A DNA stretch of 64,000 nt from Stutzerimonas stutzeri (GTDB taxonomy: Bacteria > Pseudomonadota > Gammaproteobacteria > Pseudomonadales > Pseudomonadaceae), in NCBI RefSeq assembly GCF_018138085.1, contig NZ_CP073105.1, forward strand, positions 4,092,001 through 4,156,000. The letters are read 5' to 3'. The notes below the pieces were generated by a model, which worked only from the letters and a program-made list of their open reading frames with translations, did no database searches and was not told where the DNA came from. Position numbers and translations under genes: made by a program. How positions within the stretch are numbered: the stretch's first letter is position 1; each line of letters starts with the position of its first letter. Positions 9,722 through 16,426 of the stretch are shown here, in pieces.

Positions 9722-10567
9722 CTAGACACTCTCCAAGCTCTGGAAATAGCGCTTTTCAAACTCCACTGGCGATAGCTGCATAGCGCTGCTGTGCCGGCGC
9801 TTGGGGTTATAGAACATCTCGATGTAATCGAACACATCACTGCGGGCTTCTTCGCGGGTTCCGTAGGTTTTCCGTCGGATGCGTTCCCGCTTCAGCAACT
9901 GGAAAAAGCTTTCCGCGACCGCGTTGTCGTGACAGTTACCGCGTCGACTCATGCTGCTGATCAGGTTGTTGGCCTTGAGGAAACTCTGCCAGTCCGAGCT
10001 GCTGAACTGGCTGCCCTGGTCGGAATGGATCATCACTTCCTGCTTGGGCTTGCGCCGCCACACCGCCATCAGCAACGCATCGATGGCCAGATCGCTGCAC
10101 ATCCGAGGCTTCATCGACCAGCCGATCACTTGGCGAGAAAACAGATCCAGCACCACCGCCAAGTACAACCAGCCCTCATACGTGCGGATGTAAGTGATGT
10201 CGGTGACCCAGACCTTGTTCGGTTCACTGACATTGAACTGCCGCTCCAGACGGTTGGGCGAGGCCACCGGCGGCTTGCCACCGTAGTACCCGGGGCGCCG
10301 GCGATAACCGGTCTGCGAGCGCAGCCCCTCTCTCCTCATCAGGCGAGCCACACGGTGCCGGCCACAGGACTCGCCCAGCTCACGCAGGTCGTCGTGGATC
10401 TTGCGGTAGCCGTAGACCCCGCCGCTTTCCAACCAGGCATGCTTGATCAATCCGAGCAGACGCTGATCTTCCTTGGCACGCGCGGATTTCGGCTCGGCCA
10501 GCCAGGCGTAGTAACCGCTGGGATGTACCTGGAGGGTCTGGCAGAGACGCCGTACCGGGTACTCCAC
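9722..10567 (-). CDS. IS3-family transposase OrfB (DDE catalytic subunit)
   Basis: 281 aa from GTG 10567 with an HTH_21 segment (YGYRKIHDDLRELGESCGRH) and an rve integrase core: catalytic Asp in WVTDITYIRT, second Asp in HSDQGSQF, Glu in AVAESFFQLLKRE. The C-terminus ends in the usual YNPKRRHSSAMQLSPVEFE. The real product is probably an OrfAB fusion made by -1 frameshifting: on the coding strand orfA contains A AAA AAG at 10627-10633, and the -1 frame runs open from there into orfB. All catalytic residues are present, so the copy looks intact. Confidence 0.92.
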   Translation of the reverse strand: MEYPVRRLCQTLQVHPSGYYAWLAEPKSARAKEDQRLLGLIKHAWLESGGVYGYRKIHDDLRELGESCGRHRVARLMRREGLRSQTGYRRRPGYYGGKPPVASPNRLERQFNVSEPNKVWVTDITYIRTYEGWLYLAVVLDLFSRQVIGWSMKPRMCSDLAIDALLMAVWRRKPKQEVMIHSDQGSQFSSSDWQSFLKANNLISSMSRRGNCHDNAVAESFFQLLKRERIRRKTYGTREEARSDVFDYIEMFYNPKRRHSSAMQLSPVEFEKRYFQSLESV

Positions 10568-10593
10568 CGACAGTTTGCTGATAACGGCGTACT

Positions 10594-10872
10594 TCAGCCG
10601 GACTCCTTGGCAAAGTACGCGGCGGCCTTTTTTAGGATGTCTCGCTCTTCGGTCACCCGCTTGAGTTCCGCGCGCAAGCGACGCAGCTCAGCCTGCTGAT
10701 CATCTACCTGCTGCCGCTGTATTTGGGGTTTGCTGTAGCGCTTTACCCAGGCGTACAGGCTGTGCGCGGACACGCCTAGACGCTCTGCTACATCAGCAAC
10801 GCGCAAGCCGCGTTCAGTGATGTGCTTGACCGCTTCAATCTTGAATTCTTCGGGGTAACGCTGGTTGCTCAT
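10594..10872 (-). CDS. IS3-family OrfA (HTH_Tnp_1 DNA-binding protein)
   Basis: 92 aa, starting MSNQRYPEEFKIEAVKHI, with a helix-turn-helix (RVADVAERLGVSAHSLYAWV) followed by a leucine-zipper-like coiled coil (QQAELRRLRAELKRVTEERD) for multimerisation. It binds the terminal repeats. The frameshift heptamer lies in the codons for DILKK, 11 codons before the stop, as in other IS3 elements. Confidence 0.9.
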   Translation of the reverse strand: MSNQRYPEEFKIEAVKHITERGLRVADVAERLGVSAHSLYAWVKRYSKPQIQRQQVDDQQAELRRLRAELKRVTEERDILKKAAAYFAKESG

Positions 10873-10920
10873 GGCACCTCCTGCTGGGTCTCATTATGAG
10901 GCTTAGAGGTGTCTACGAAA

Positions 10921-11121
10921 CTAGGGGCGATTCAAATCGCAATTAAGGATGTGCTTCAGTCGCTGTCGAAGAAGTACCTCGATTTCAACATCGACGTCTG
11001 CCTTAAAGCCACTGCTCCTTGGGCCGTCTGGTCTATTAAGCTCTGACTCAATAAGTAGGCCTGCTGCGTAAGCAAGCTGCATGACGGGTTCAAGAAGATC
11101 GCTCAGCCGCAGTCCTGTCAT
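10921..11121 (-). pseudogene. N-terminal fragment of an inositol-monophosphatase/CysQ-like gene cut by the IS
   Basis: A 66-codon frame starts at ATG 11121, overlapping the stop of the upstream zinc-ribbon gene (TGATG). It enters the IS at 10934, so its last few codons and stop (10921-10923) are IS sequence. Native residues read MTGLRLSDLLEPVMQLAYAA, GLLIESELNRPDGPRSSGFK and ADVDVEIEVLLRQRLKHIL. The A-A-G-x-x-I pattern followed by K-A-D-V-D-x-E-I-E resembles the first helix and the metal-proximal segment of IMPase-family phosphatases (about 260 aa). The metal-binding DP-DGT region is missing, so the product would be inactive. Family assignment is moderate. Confidence 0.5.
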
Positions 11122-11423
11122 CAGCTCTTTTCCCAGTAGTTACCCTTGCTGACCAAGCCAAAATCCTCAGAGGAAAATGGCTGCTCATCATCGAACATGC
11201 CATTGACCATACACTCCCGACGCAATCCACTCAGCACCCTGAAAAAGCAGGGCTCGCAGAGATGCACCCGATAGTGCTTTCCGTCATGCTGTGATCCATA
11301 TCCCCATTTGGCTTCAAGCTTTCCGTATTGAAGGCCATAGCCAGGGATACGCGCTCCAGAGCGGCACACGTCGCAGATCACATCCTCAACGACATCGACC
11401 AATGCCTGCGACTTAATCTCCAT
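11121..11423 (-). CDS. Small zinc-ribbon protein of unknown function
   Basis: 100 aa from ATG 11423, chosen because a GAGG ribosome-binding site lies 6 bases upstream and the 18 extra N-terminal codons of the longest frame are unremarkable. Two CxxC knuckles (Cys17/Cys20 in ICDVC; Cys56/Cys59 in LCEPCFF) would bind one zinc. The segment between them is rich in Gly, Tyr and His. It follows the helicase by 90 bases and is translationally coupled to the truncated phosphatase-like gene, so it belongs to the same operon. I do not recognise a named family; a nucleic-acid or partner-protein adaptor role is a guess. Confidence 0.7.
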   Translation of the reverse strand: MEIKSQALVDVVEDVICDVCRSGARIPGYGLQYGKLEAKWGYGSQHDGKHYRVHLCEPCFFRVLSGLRRECMVNGMFDDEQPFSSEDFGLVSKGNYWEKS

Positions 11424-11513
11424 ACGCACCTCACGATTACGTTCCACGCGGCACCGGCCGGTTATGGATTCATGCATACCGGCATCATTCGAGCAGCATC
11501 GACTGGCTGAGCA

Positions 11514-12914
11514 TCAAAAACAAGCCAGTAGCTGCTGCCGGTAATGCTGGGAAAAGCTGACGTGGTAAGCGGGCTCAGTTGCATAGCCACCCAGCGAAAT
11601 GATGTTCGTAGCCTGCGACCCAATACCAGGTTCTGCGCCACCTAACCCAGCACCATCGATACCCTCGACATGGCCCGAAGCACCCATCGGCTCAGGCCTT
11701 GAGTCTGGATTAAATCCAGGTATCTGCACATCTCTCAAAACCGCTAGGTCATCCGGCAAGTCATCTGCAATTCGCTCCGCAAAGCCCTGAAGCGTCGGCT
11801 CTGCCAGCTTGAATAGCCATGCCTGGTCATCCGATTCACCTGTGCGTCGCAGTACCCGCCCCAGCACTTGCCGGTAATGCAGTTCGGTGCGGATACGGCT
11901 GAGATAGCAGCACACTTGCAAGCGTGGAATGTCGGTGCCTTCGCTGATCATTCCTACGGCGACAATCCAGCGGCAGGTGTTGCTGCGGAATGCATTGATC
12001 ACCTGCTGCGCATCCGGGGTTTTGTTGGTCACGATACGGCACTCTTCACCCATTGCTTCCAGAGCCTGGGCTATTTGCTGAGCGTGTTCGATGTCGGTAG
12101 CCACCACCAAGCCGGCGGCATCAGGCTTGATCTGGCGTAGCTCGTTGAGCTTGCTGTAGCCAAGGTCGAGGATTGGATTGATCACGTCGTCATGGCGCAG
12201 CAGTTCCTCATAGGTGACAGGTGACTCCCCCAAAAGCTTGGCGATGCTGGGAAACAGCCTGACGGAGCTATCCGCGCCAAGTTCTTCAGTGAGTTTCACC
12301 TTCTGATTATCGAGCAACACAATGCGAGGGGATCGGCACACGCCGTCGGCAATGGCGTCTTTCAAACCATAGCGGTAATCGCAGATCAAATGCCCTTCGG
12401 GCGACGAATAGCGAGCCAAGGCAATGGCCTTGTCGTCCGAACGCCAGGGCGTGCCAGACAGAGCCAACGTGAAGACAGCGCGATCCTGTATCCGGTGCAG
12501 TATCTGCTGCCCCCAGGCATTGCTGAGGAGCGGATCGTGGCCGGCGCAATGGTGGATTTCATCGAAGACCACAAGCACCCGATAGTCATCAAGAAGCTGC
12601 CAGAATCCCTCATCACGGTATTCCATGGCCTGATAGGTATAGGCCGCCCCCACGGCACCCATCTGGCCATCGAGACGTCTGCCTAGCACTTCCGAAAAAG
12701 TCGAACGAAAGCCCTCCACGACCTGGCAGGACGGCGCAAAGCACAGCACCAGGTCAATTCTGTCCTGCTGAAGCAGTCGGCTTGTCAGCTCCGCGGCCAT
12801 GCGCGTCTTCCCGGCTCCCGGCGTTGCCTGGCAGAAGAAGTGCTGCGTGACGGTAAAGTGCTCCAACGCCTTGGTGATGCAGCTGTTCTGCCAGCTGCGT
12901 AGCGATCTGCTCAT
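11514..12914 (-). CDS. SF2 DEAD/DEAH-type helicase of a defence-like cassette
   Basis: 466-aa superfamily 2 helicase/ATPase. Seen directly: Walker A TPGAGKT (31-37), DEIH box (118-121, VVFDEIHHC), motif III SGT (153-155), motif V GMISEGTDIP (321-330) and motif VI QVLGRVLRR (349-357) with arginine fingers. This motif set resembles the motor subunits of type I/III restriction and other anti-phage systems. It is compact, with no fused nuclease domain, so any effector must be a neighbour. It overlaps the upstream 196-aa gene by 4 bases (ATGA), so they are co-translated. DNA or RNA as substrate cannot be told from sequence. Confidence 0.88.
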   Translation of the reverse strand: MSRSLRSWQNSCITKALEHFTVTQHFFCQATPGAGKTRMAAELTSRLLQQDRIDLVLCFAPSCQVVEGFRSTFSEVLGRRLDGQMGAVGAAYTYQAMEYRDEGFWQLLDDYRVLVVFDEIHHCAGHDPLLSNAWGQQILHRIQDRAVFTLALSGTPWRSDDKAIALARYSSPEGHLICDYRYGLKDAIADGVCRSPRIVLLDNQKVKLTEELGADSSVRLFPSIAKLLGESPVTYEELLRHDDVINPILDLGYSKLNELRQIKPDAAGLVVATDIEHAQQIAQALEAMGEECRIVTNKTPDAQQVINAFRSNTCRWIVAVGMISEGTDIPRLQVCCYLSRIRTELHYRQVLGRVLRRTGESDDQAWLFKLAEPTLQGFAERIADDLPDDLAVLRDVQIPGFNPDSRPEPMGASGHVEGIDGAGLGGAEPGIGSQATNIISLGGYATEPAYHVSFSQHYRQQLLACF

Positions 12915-13501
12915 CGTGGCGCAGCGAGCGTTTTGAGGGTCTTTTCTATGGCGCGTAAATGGCCCAGAAGGCGAGAACTGCGATCCCTGGCCTCCAGGTA
13001 ATCGCCTTCAACCTTGTCGCGCAAATGCGGCATCTCGTCCAGAAGCAGCTTGAATCGCTCTGCCTCGCCCATTGAAGTGAGAAAGTCCAAGCGGATTTCC
13101 TTGTGGAGCGCCTCCAACTGCAAATCCGTATTGGCTGACGACTTAAGCGGCAAAGCCTCCACGTCGCGTACCGCCGTGTCTGGTTCGGGCACTCCGGCAG
13201 CCATAAGGCTGTTCTCAAAACCGTTGTCGATCAGTTCCAGTTGCAGGTGTGCCGGAATCGGCTGCAGGTGGTAGACCTGTCCTCGGACACGACGGTCCTC
13301 GTCCAGTGCAACCCAGCCCGCGCGCGCTAGTCGACGGATCTGCTCATACACATAGCGTCGCACATCGACGATACGGAAATGTGTGCCATTCAGGCGAGCA
13401 GCATAGGCATCGCGCAGTTCACGGGTCGTAAAGGTTGTGCGCCCTGGCTCCTGAAGCAGCTCATACAGACGCCTGTCGAAGATAAACGAGGCCGATTTCA
13501 T
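12911..13501 (-). CDS. Unknown protein: winged-helix-like N-terminus and coiled-coil C-terminus
   Basis: 196 aa from ATG 13501 (MKSASFIFDRRLYELLQEPG). The frame is open to 13588, but the extra residues are encoded across the promoter palindrome, so I reject that longer start. Residues ~1-85 have the alternation of a winged-helix DNA-binding fold (TTRELRDAYAARLNG, then YVYEQIRRLARAGWVALDED). Residues ~125-190 are charged heptads (LQLEALHKEIRLDFL, LEARDRSSRLLGHLRAIEKT) predicting a coiled coil. First gene of the minus-strand operon and coupled to the helicase. A plausible role is a DNA-recognition or scaffold partner of the helicase; no family recognised. Confidence 0.75.
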   Translation of the reverse strand: MKSASFIFDRRLYELLQEPGRTTFTTRELRDAYAARLNGTHFRIVDVRRYVYEQIRRLARAGWVALDEDRRVRGQVYHLQPIPAHLQLELIDNGFENSLMAAGVPEPDTAVRDVEALPLKSSANTDLQLEALHKEIRLDFLTSMGEAERFKLLLDEMPHLRDKVEGDYLEARDRSSRLLGHLRAIEKTLKTLAAPR

Positions 13502-13534
13502 TGAGGCACCAGAAGAGTTAGCGCGAAAGAAATG

Positions 13535-13548
13535 CGGATTATAATCCG
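13535..13548. promoter_or_regulatory. Perfect 14-bp palindrome containing a TATAAT box on both strands
   Basis: CGGATTATAATCCG is its own reverse complement and lies between two divergent transcription units. A consensus -10 TATAAT is present on the plus strand (13540-13545) for the regulator gene and on the minus strand (13543-13538) for the helicase operon. On the minus strand TTGCGG stands 17 bases upstream as a -35. A protein bound here would block both promoters; the adjacent Xre-type regulator is the obvious candidate. Confidence 0.65.
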
Positions 13549-13583
13549 TGGCCTGCGCGTCCGCAAACGCACGATAGTGCCGC

Positions 13584-13599
13584 CTCAAGTTAAATTGAG
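13584..13599. promoter_or_regulatory. Second near-palindrome just upstream of the regulator start
   Basis: CTCAAGTTAAATTGAG pairs at all but one position per arm and ends 6 bases before the ATG of the helix-turn-helix gene. Position and size fit an operator for autoregulation, possibly a lower-affinity site beside the 13535 palindrome, though the half-sites differ. Confidence 0.4.
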
Positions 13600-13605
13600 A
13601 CGGTC

Positions 13606-13827
13606 ATGGACAAGTTGGCGAAAGCGTTAGGGGAACGCATCCGAGTGCAGAGGAAGGCCTGCCGGATTTCCCAGGATGCACTGGCGCTGGCGTGCAATAT
13701 CGACCGCAGCTACGTAGGGCGAATCGAACGTGGCGAGGTCAACATCACCGTCGAGAAGCTGTATCGCATCGCAAGGGTGCTTGCATGCGATCCATGTGGC
13801 CTACTGCCTCAGGTGTCAGAGCTTTAG
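13606..13827 (+). CDS. Small Xre-family (HTH_3) transcriptional regulator, controller-protein-like
   Basis: 73-aa single-domain lambda-repressor-type DNA-binding protein. The helix-turn-helix reads ISQDALALACNIDRSYVGR followed by IERGEVNITVEKLYRIARVL. Nothing but the HTH domain is present, as in the C (controller) proteins of restriction-modification systems and in antitoxin-type repressors. It is divergent from the helicase operon, with two palindromes in the shared promoter, so it probably sets the expression of that operon and its own gene. Confidence 0.85.
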   Translation: MDKLAKALGERIRVQRKACRISQDALALACNIDRSYVGRIERGEVNITVEKLYRIARVLACDPCGLLPQVSEL

Positions 13828-13943
13828 CCCACCTGATCGACCCTGGCGCTCAAGAAGGCTTGAAATTGCATTAATGCTGTCGGCCCCAACCTCATTGCTA
13901 GAACATTCTCCGACGCTTGTGATGCTGTCTGGGAGGCGTAAAT

Positions 13944-14375
13944 CTATAAATGATGCAGCCGAACCCTGCTCGACTTGTTCTGACGCTCAGCTAGTTCCAG
14001 TTCTCTCACGCGCGCCCATAGCTGGAGGTTCTGTGTAAGCACTCGATCACGCTGCGAACTGACCATCGCCAGCTCTTTTTCTAGAAGCACAACTTTATCT
14101 TCTAAACGTTTGATGCTTTTATCATTTGATGAGCCGCAGCCCTTGTTAGCCTCAGCACGGCAAGCCTCGATCTTTGCGAGTATTGGCAAATGTGCTTTGC
14201 GAGATTTTTTCAGGTAACCACGGTCAAATCCAGCCTCAAGACTGACGATGCTCGCGGTAAGTTTAGACAGATCTAGCCCTACATGCTCGGGCACAAAAGG
14301 CTTCCCATCCAAAAGGCGCTGCAAAGCCTCCTCACAGGCGCCAATCCCTTTACTTAGTCCGTCACCAGACTTCAT
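13944..14375 (-). CDS. ginD: GinD-like coiled-coil protein of the island recombination module
   Basis: 143 aa beginning MKSGDGLSKGIGACEEALQR. The second half (from about residue 78) is a heptad-rich coiled coil (RLEDKVVLLEKELAMVSSQ, then QNLQLWARVRELELAERQN). No catalytic motif is seen. It lies 2 bases after the stop of the third recombinase and is the last gene of the operon, the position of the small fourth gene of GInt modules, reported as essential for recombination with ginABC. The small TnpC of Tn554-type trios is an analogous alternative. The mechanism of the small partner is not known to me. Confidence 0.7.
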   Translation of the reverse strand: MKSGDGLSKGIGACEEALQRLLDGKPFVPEHVGLDLSKLTASIVSLEAGFDRGYLKKSRKAHLPILAKIEACRAEANKGCGSSNDKSIKRLEDKVVLLEKELAMVSSQRDRVLTQNLQLWARVRELELAERQNKSSRVRLHHL

Positions 14376-14377
14376 GG

Positions 14378-16426
14378 CTAAAGCTCCACCGTGTCGACAA
14401 GGCGGGCCTTGAAAGCCATTAAGCGCTCAATATCGCCCGCCACAATTTGATATTCGCCCGAGCCCTCTACGTATTGTGATAACTCATTAGTTGCGTCCTC
14501 AATCGCAGCATTTAGCTTTAAAGGCTTAATTATCGCGCCCTCGCAGGACAAACACTCTGTGTAGTCACCGAGCATGAAAGAGTCACAGCGGCCCACTTTT
14601 GTACAACCACCCAGCAGCGTCTGGCGATAGCTAATTGCACCGTTCTTCACTCTTTGCCTTGTATCTTCACGAACATCTTCGATTTGAATTTCGCCCGCCT
14701 TGACCCGCTCTTTTTGTTTCTCCATGTATGATCCGGTGCCACCGAACAACGGCTCTTCACTTAATAAAAGATCGGCAATCAACTGGTTCGCCACCGACAT
14801 AGGCATGGCCATCTGATACTCGAAAGCGAAGTGATTGCTGGGCAGCACAAAGTCTTTCTTATTTTCGTCGTAGTAGCCAAAAATGGTGCGAAGATTACCG
14901 TAGTGATTGGCGTAATAACGGGACATTTCAATCGTCATGTGCTTGTACTGCGTGCGCAGCACCGGCAACGAGACAAATCCACTGCTGCTGCCGTAAAAGG
15001 CCAGCGAGCGCCGGAACTGGTGACTGCTCAGCGGCCAAGGCTGGCCGACTGCAAACTCAGGGTCATTATAGAAATCCCGCGACGGGTCGCTTTGCGTCAG
15101 TTCCTGCAAGTCCTCTGCCTGGATCAATAGTGTCCGCAAAACACTCTTTACCTTCTTACGAGCCTCAAAATTTGTCACGCCAACCTCGGCGTTGTTCCTT
15201 GTAAAAGTCAGAACGGACGGATTCAGAAACAGCGGGCAACGATCATCCAGTTCGATTTGGTAAAGCCTGGCGAGTCCGCGACAAATCGCCTGAGCCACTT
15301 CGACCGCCTTGATGACTTCGCTCGGCGCAAACCATGCGCCTTCTTTCTTATAGCCGGTGAGCTTAGTGGTGGTCGAGAGAACACTTACCGCCTGTGACTT
15401 ATCCCGCTCAACGCCCTGCTCATCAACAACAGCCTGCCTGACAACCTGATCGGACAAACAGCGATACGGCATTCGCAGCACTTCCTGATCGCGCATACCC
15501 GTATAGAGATGGATGACCGTCTTTGCCACATATTGCATGTTGAGCAAGACACGTTGCAGATTACGTTTGTGAGAGCACTCAAACTCACCGGAAAACACCA
15601 AATTCAGGCCGTGATCCTTGAGTGCCTGCGTCATATCGGGCCGCCAATGCGCTTTGCCGCCAAGGCCGCGAGTTTTCTGCCGAGAATGAGCAACGCCATA
15701 ATGCTCATCGGCAAAGCACGCGATAAAGTCTTCGAAACGCCCGACACCTTGGCGTATATGATCAAGCAGATCGCCGGTAAAATTGATTATATTCAGATAA
15801 ATTCGTGTTGGAATGACGGGATGCTGATTACTACCCGGCCTCTTTAGGTAAAAACTATTTGGATTAACTACGGCGTATCCCAACCGTGCGCTGCCCGCCC
15901 TGGCCAAGCCTTGCAAAATCCCTGAAAGAAACCCGTGATCAAATGTCTTTTCACGAATAAAGGCTGCCAGATACACCGGGACGGTAAGGAGTTGCTGCAA
16001 GGACAGCGTACCCACCAAAGGCCTTTGCTTCTGCTCAAGACAGAATTGCATGGCAATGCGCAGCACAACCCAATACTGATAGAGCGTGGTTACACTCAGC
16101 TTCCCGAGTCGCCCGCCACCGGCAAAGTAGATCAGGCAGTAGAGCAGATACTTAGCCTCCTCTATCAGCGCCTTCTGCTCTGCCCCGCCTTCGTCGAACA
16201 CCGTGTCAAAGTAAATCTTCCCGATTTTCTTTGCACTCAGCCGGTATGGGTTAAAGTCCCATACTGCGTCAGCGTACACCGCCGTGGCAGTACCAGTCCC
16301 ATCACGACAGAGTACAAAGCCGGGCGCAGGCTTGCCATACTGATGCAGCGCATTATCCGGCTCACAAATTTCGGAGAACTGACCGCTCGAAAACACACTG
16401 CCGATCGACTGGACAACCGCATTCAA
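14378..16426 (-). CDS. ginC: GinC-like large tyrosine recombinase
   Basis: 682-aa site-specific recombinase. The catalytic domain in the second half shows the Arg I box (YTGMRDQEVLRM), the His-x-x-Arg box (SSHQFRRSLAFYG) and the final His...Tyr region (YKHMTIEMSRYYANHYG), so the R-H-R-H-Y set looks complete. The C-terminal region has a cysteine cluster (GCTKVGRCDSFML, ECLSCEGAI) suggesting a zinc finger not found in phage integrases. Its start overlaps the ginB stop by 4 bases. It works as one of three different recombinases in integration and excision of the island. GC is lower than in the chromosomal genes. Confidence 0.82.
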   Translation of the reverse strand: MNAVVQSIGSVFSSGQFSEICEPDNALHQYGKPAPGFVLCRDGTGTATAVYADAVWDFNPYRLSAKKIGKIYFDTVFDEGGAEQKALIEEAKYLLYCLIYFAGGGRLGKLSVTTLYQYWVVLRIAMQFCLEQKQRPLVGTLSLQQLLTVPVYLAAFIREKTFDHGFLSGILQGLARAGSARLGYAVVNPNSFYLKRPGSNQHPVIPTRIYLNIINFTGDLLDHIRQGVGRFEDFIACFADEHYGVAHSRQKTRGLGGKAHWRPDMTQALKDHGLNLVFSGEFECSHKRNLQRVLLNMQYVAKTVIHLYTGMRDQEVLRMPYRCLSDQVVRQAVVDEQGVERDKSQAVSVLSTTTKLTGYKKEGAWFAPSEVIKAVEVAQAICRGLARLYQIELDDRCPLFLNPSVLTFTRNNAEVGVTNFEARKKVKSVLRTLLIQAEDLQELTQSDPSRDFYNDPEFAVGQPWPLSSHQFRRSLAFYGSSSGFVSLPVLRTQYKHMTIEMSRYYANHYGNLRTIFGYYDENKKDFVLPSNHFAFEYQMAMPMSVANQLIADLLLSEEPLFGGTGSYMEKQKERVKAGEIQIEDVREDTRQRVKNGAISYRQTLLGGCTKVGRCDSFMLGDYTECLSCEGAIIKPLKLNAAIEDATNELSQYVEGSGEYQIVAGDIERLMAFKARLVDTVEL

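Larger units (their letters stand above)
9704..10934 (-). mobile_element. IS3-family insertion sequence (about 1,231 bp)
   Basis: The ends are imperfect inverted repeats: TGAATCGCCCC at 9704-9714 is matched exactly by the reverse complement of 10924-10934, and similarity continues through TAGACAC in each arm. The element carries orfA and orfB in the IS3 arrangement with an A6G slippery site. The outer flanks (AGG before 9704, AAT after 10934) show no target duplication, consistent with a rearrangement after insertion. The left end sits in a Tn3 tnpA remnant and the right end in a different gene. Confidence 0.88.

Noticed and set aside
8848..9840. 330-codon frame containing the TnpC-like protein
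   Set aside because: Only the last 120 codons look like protein; the upstream part is an out-of-frame reading of tnpA and crosses the IS boundary.
10921..11121. Treating the 66-codon frame as an intact small gene
   Set aside because: Its stop and last codons are IS sequence, so the native gene was longer.
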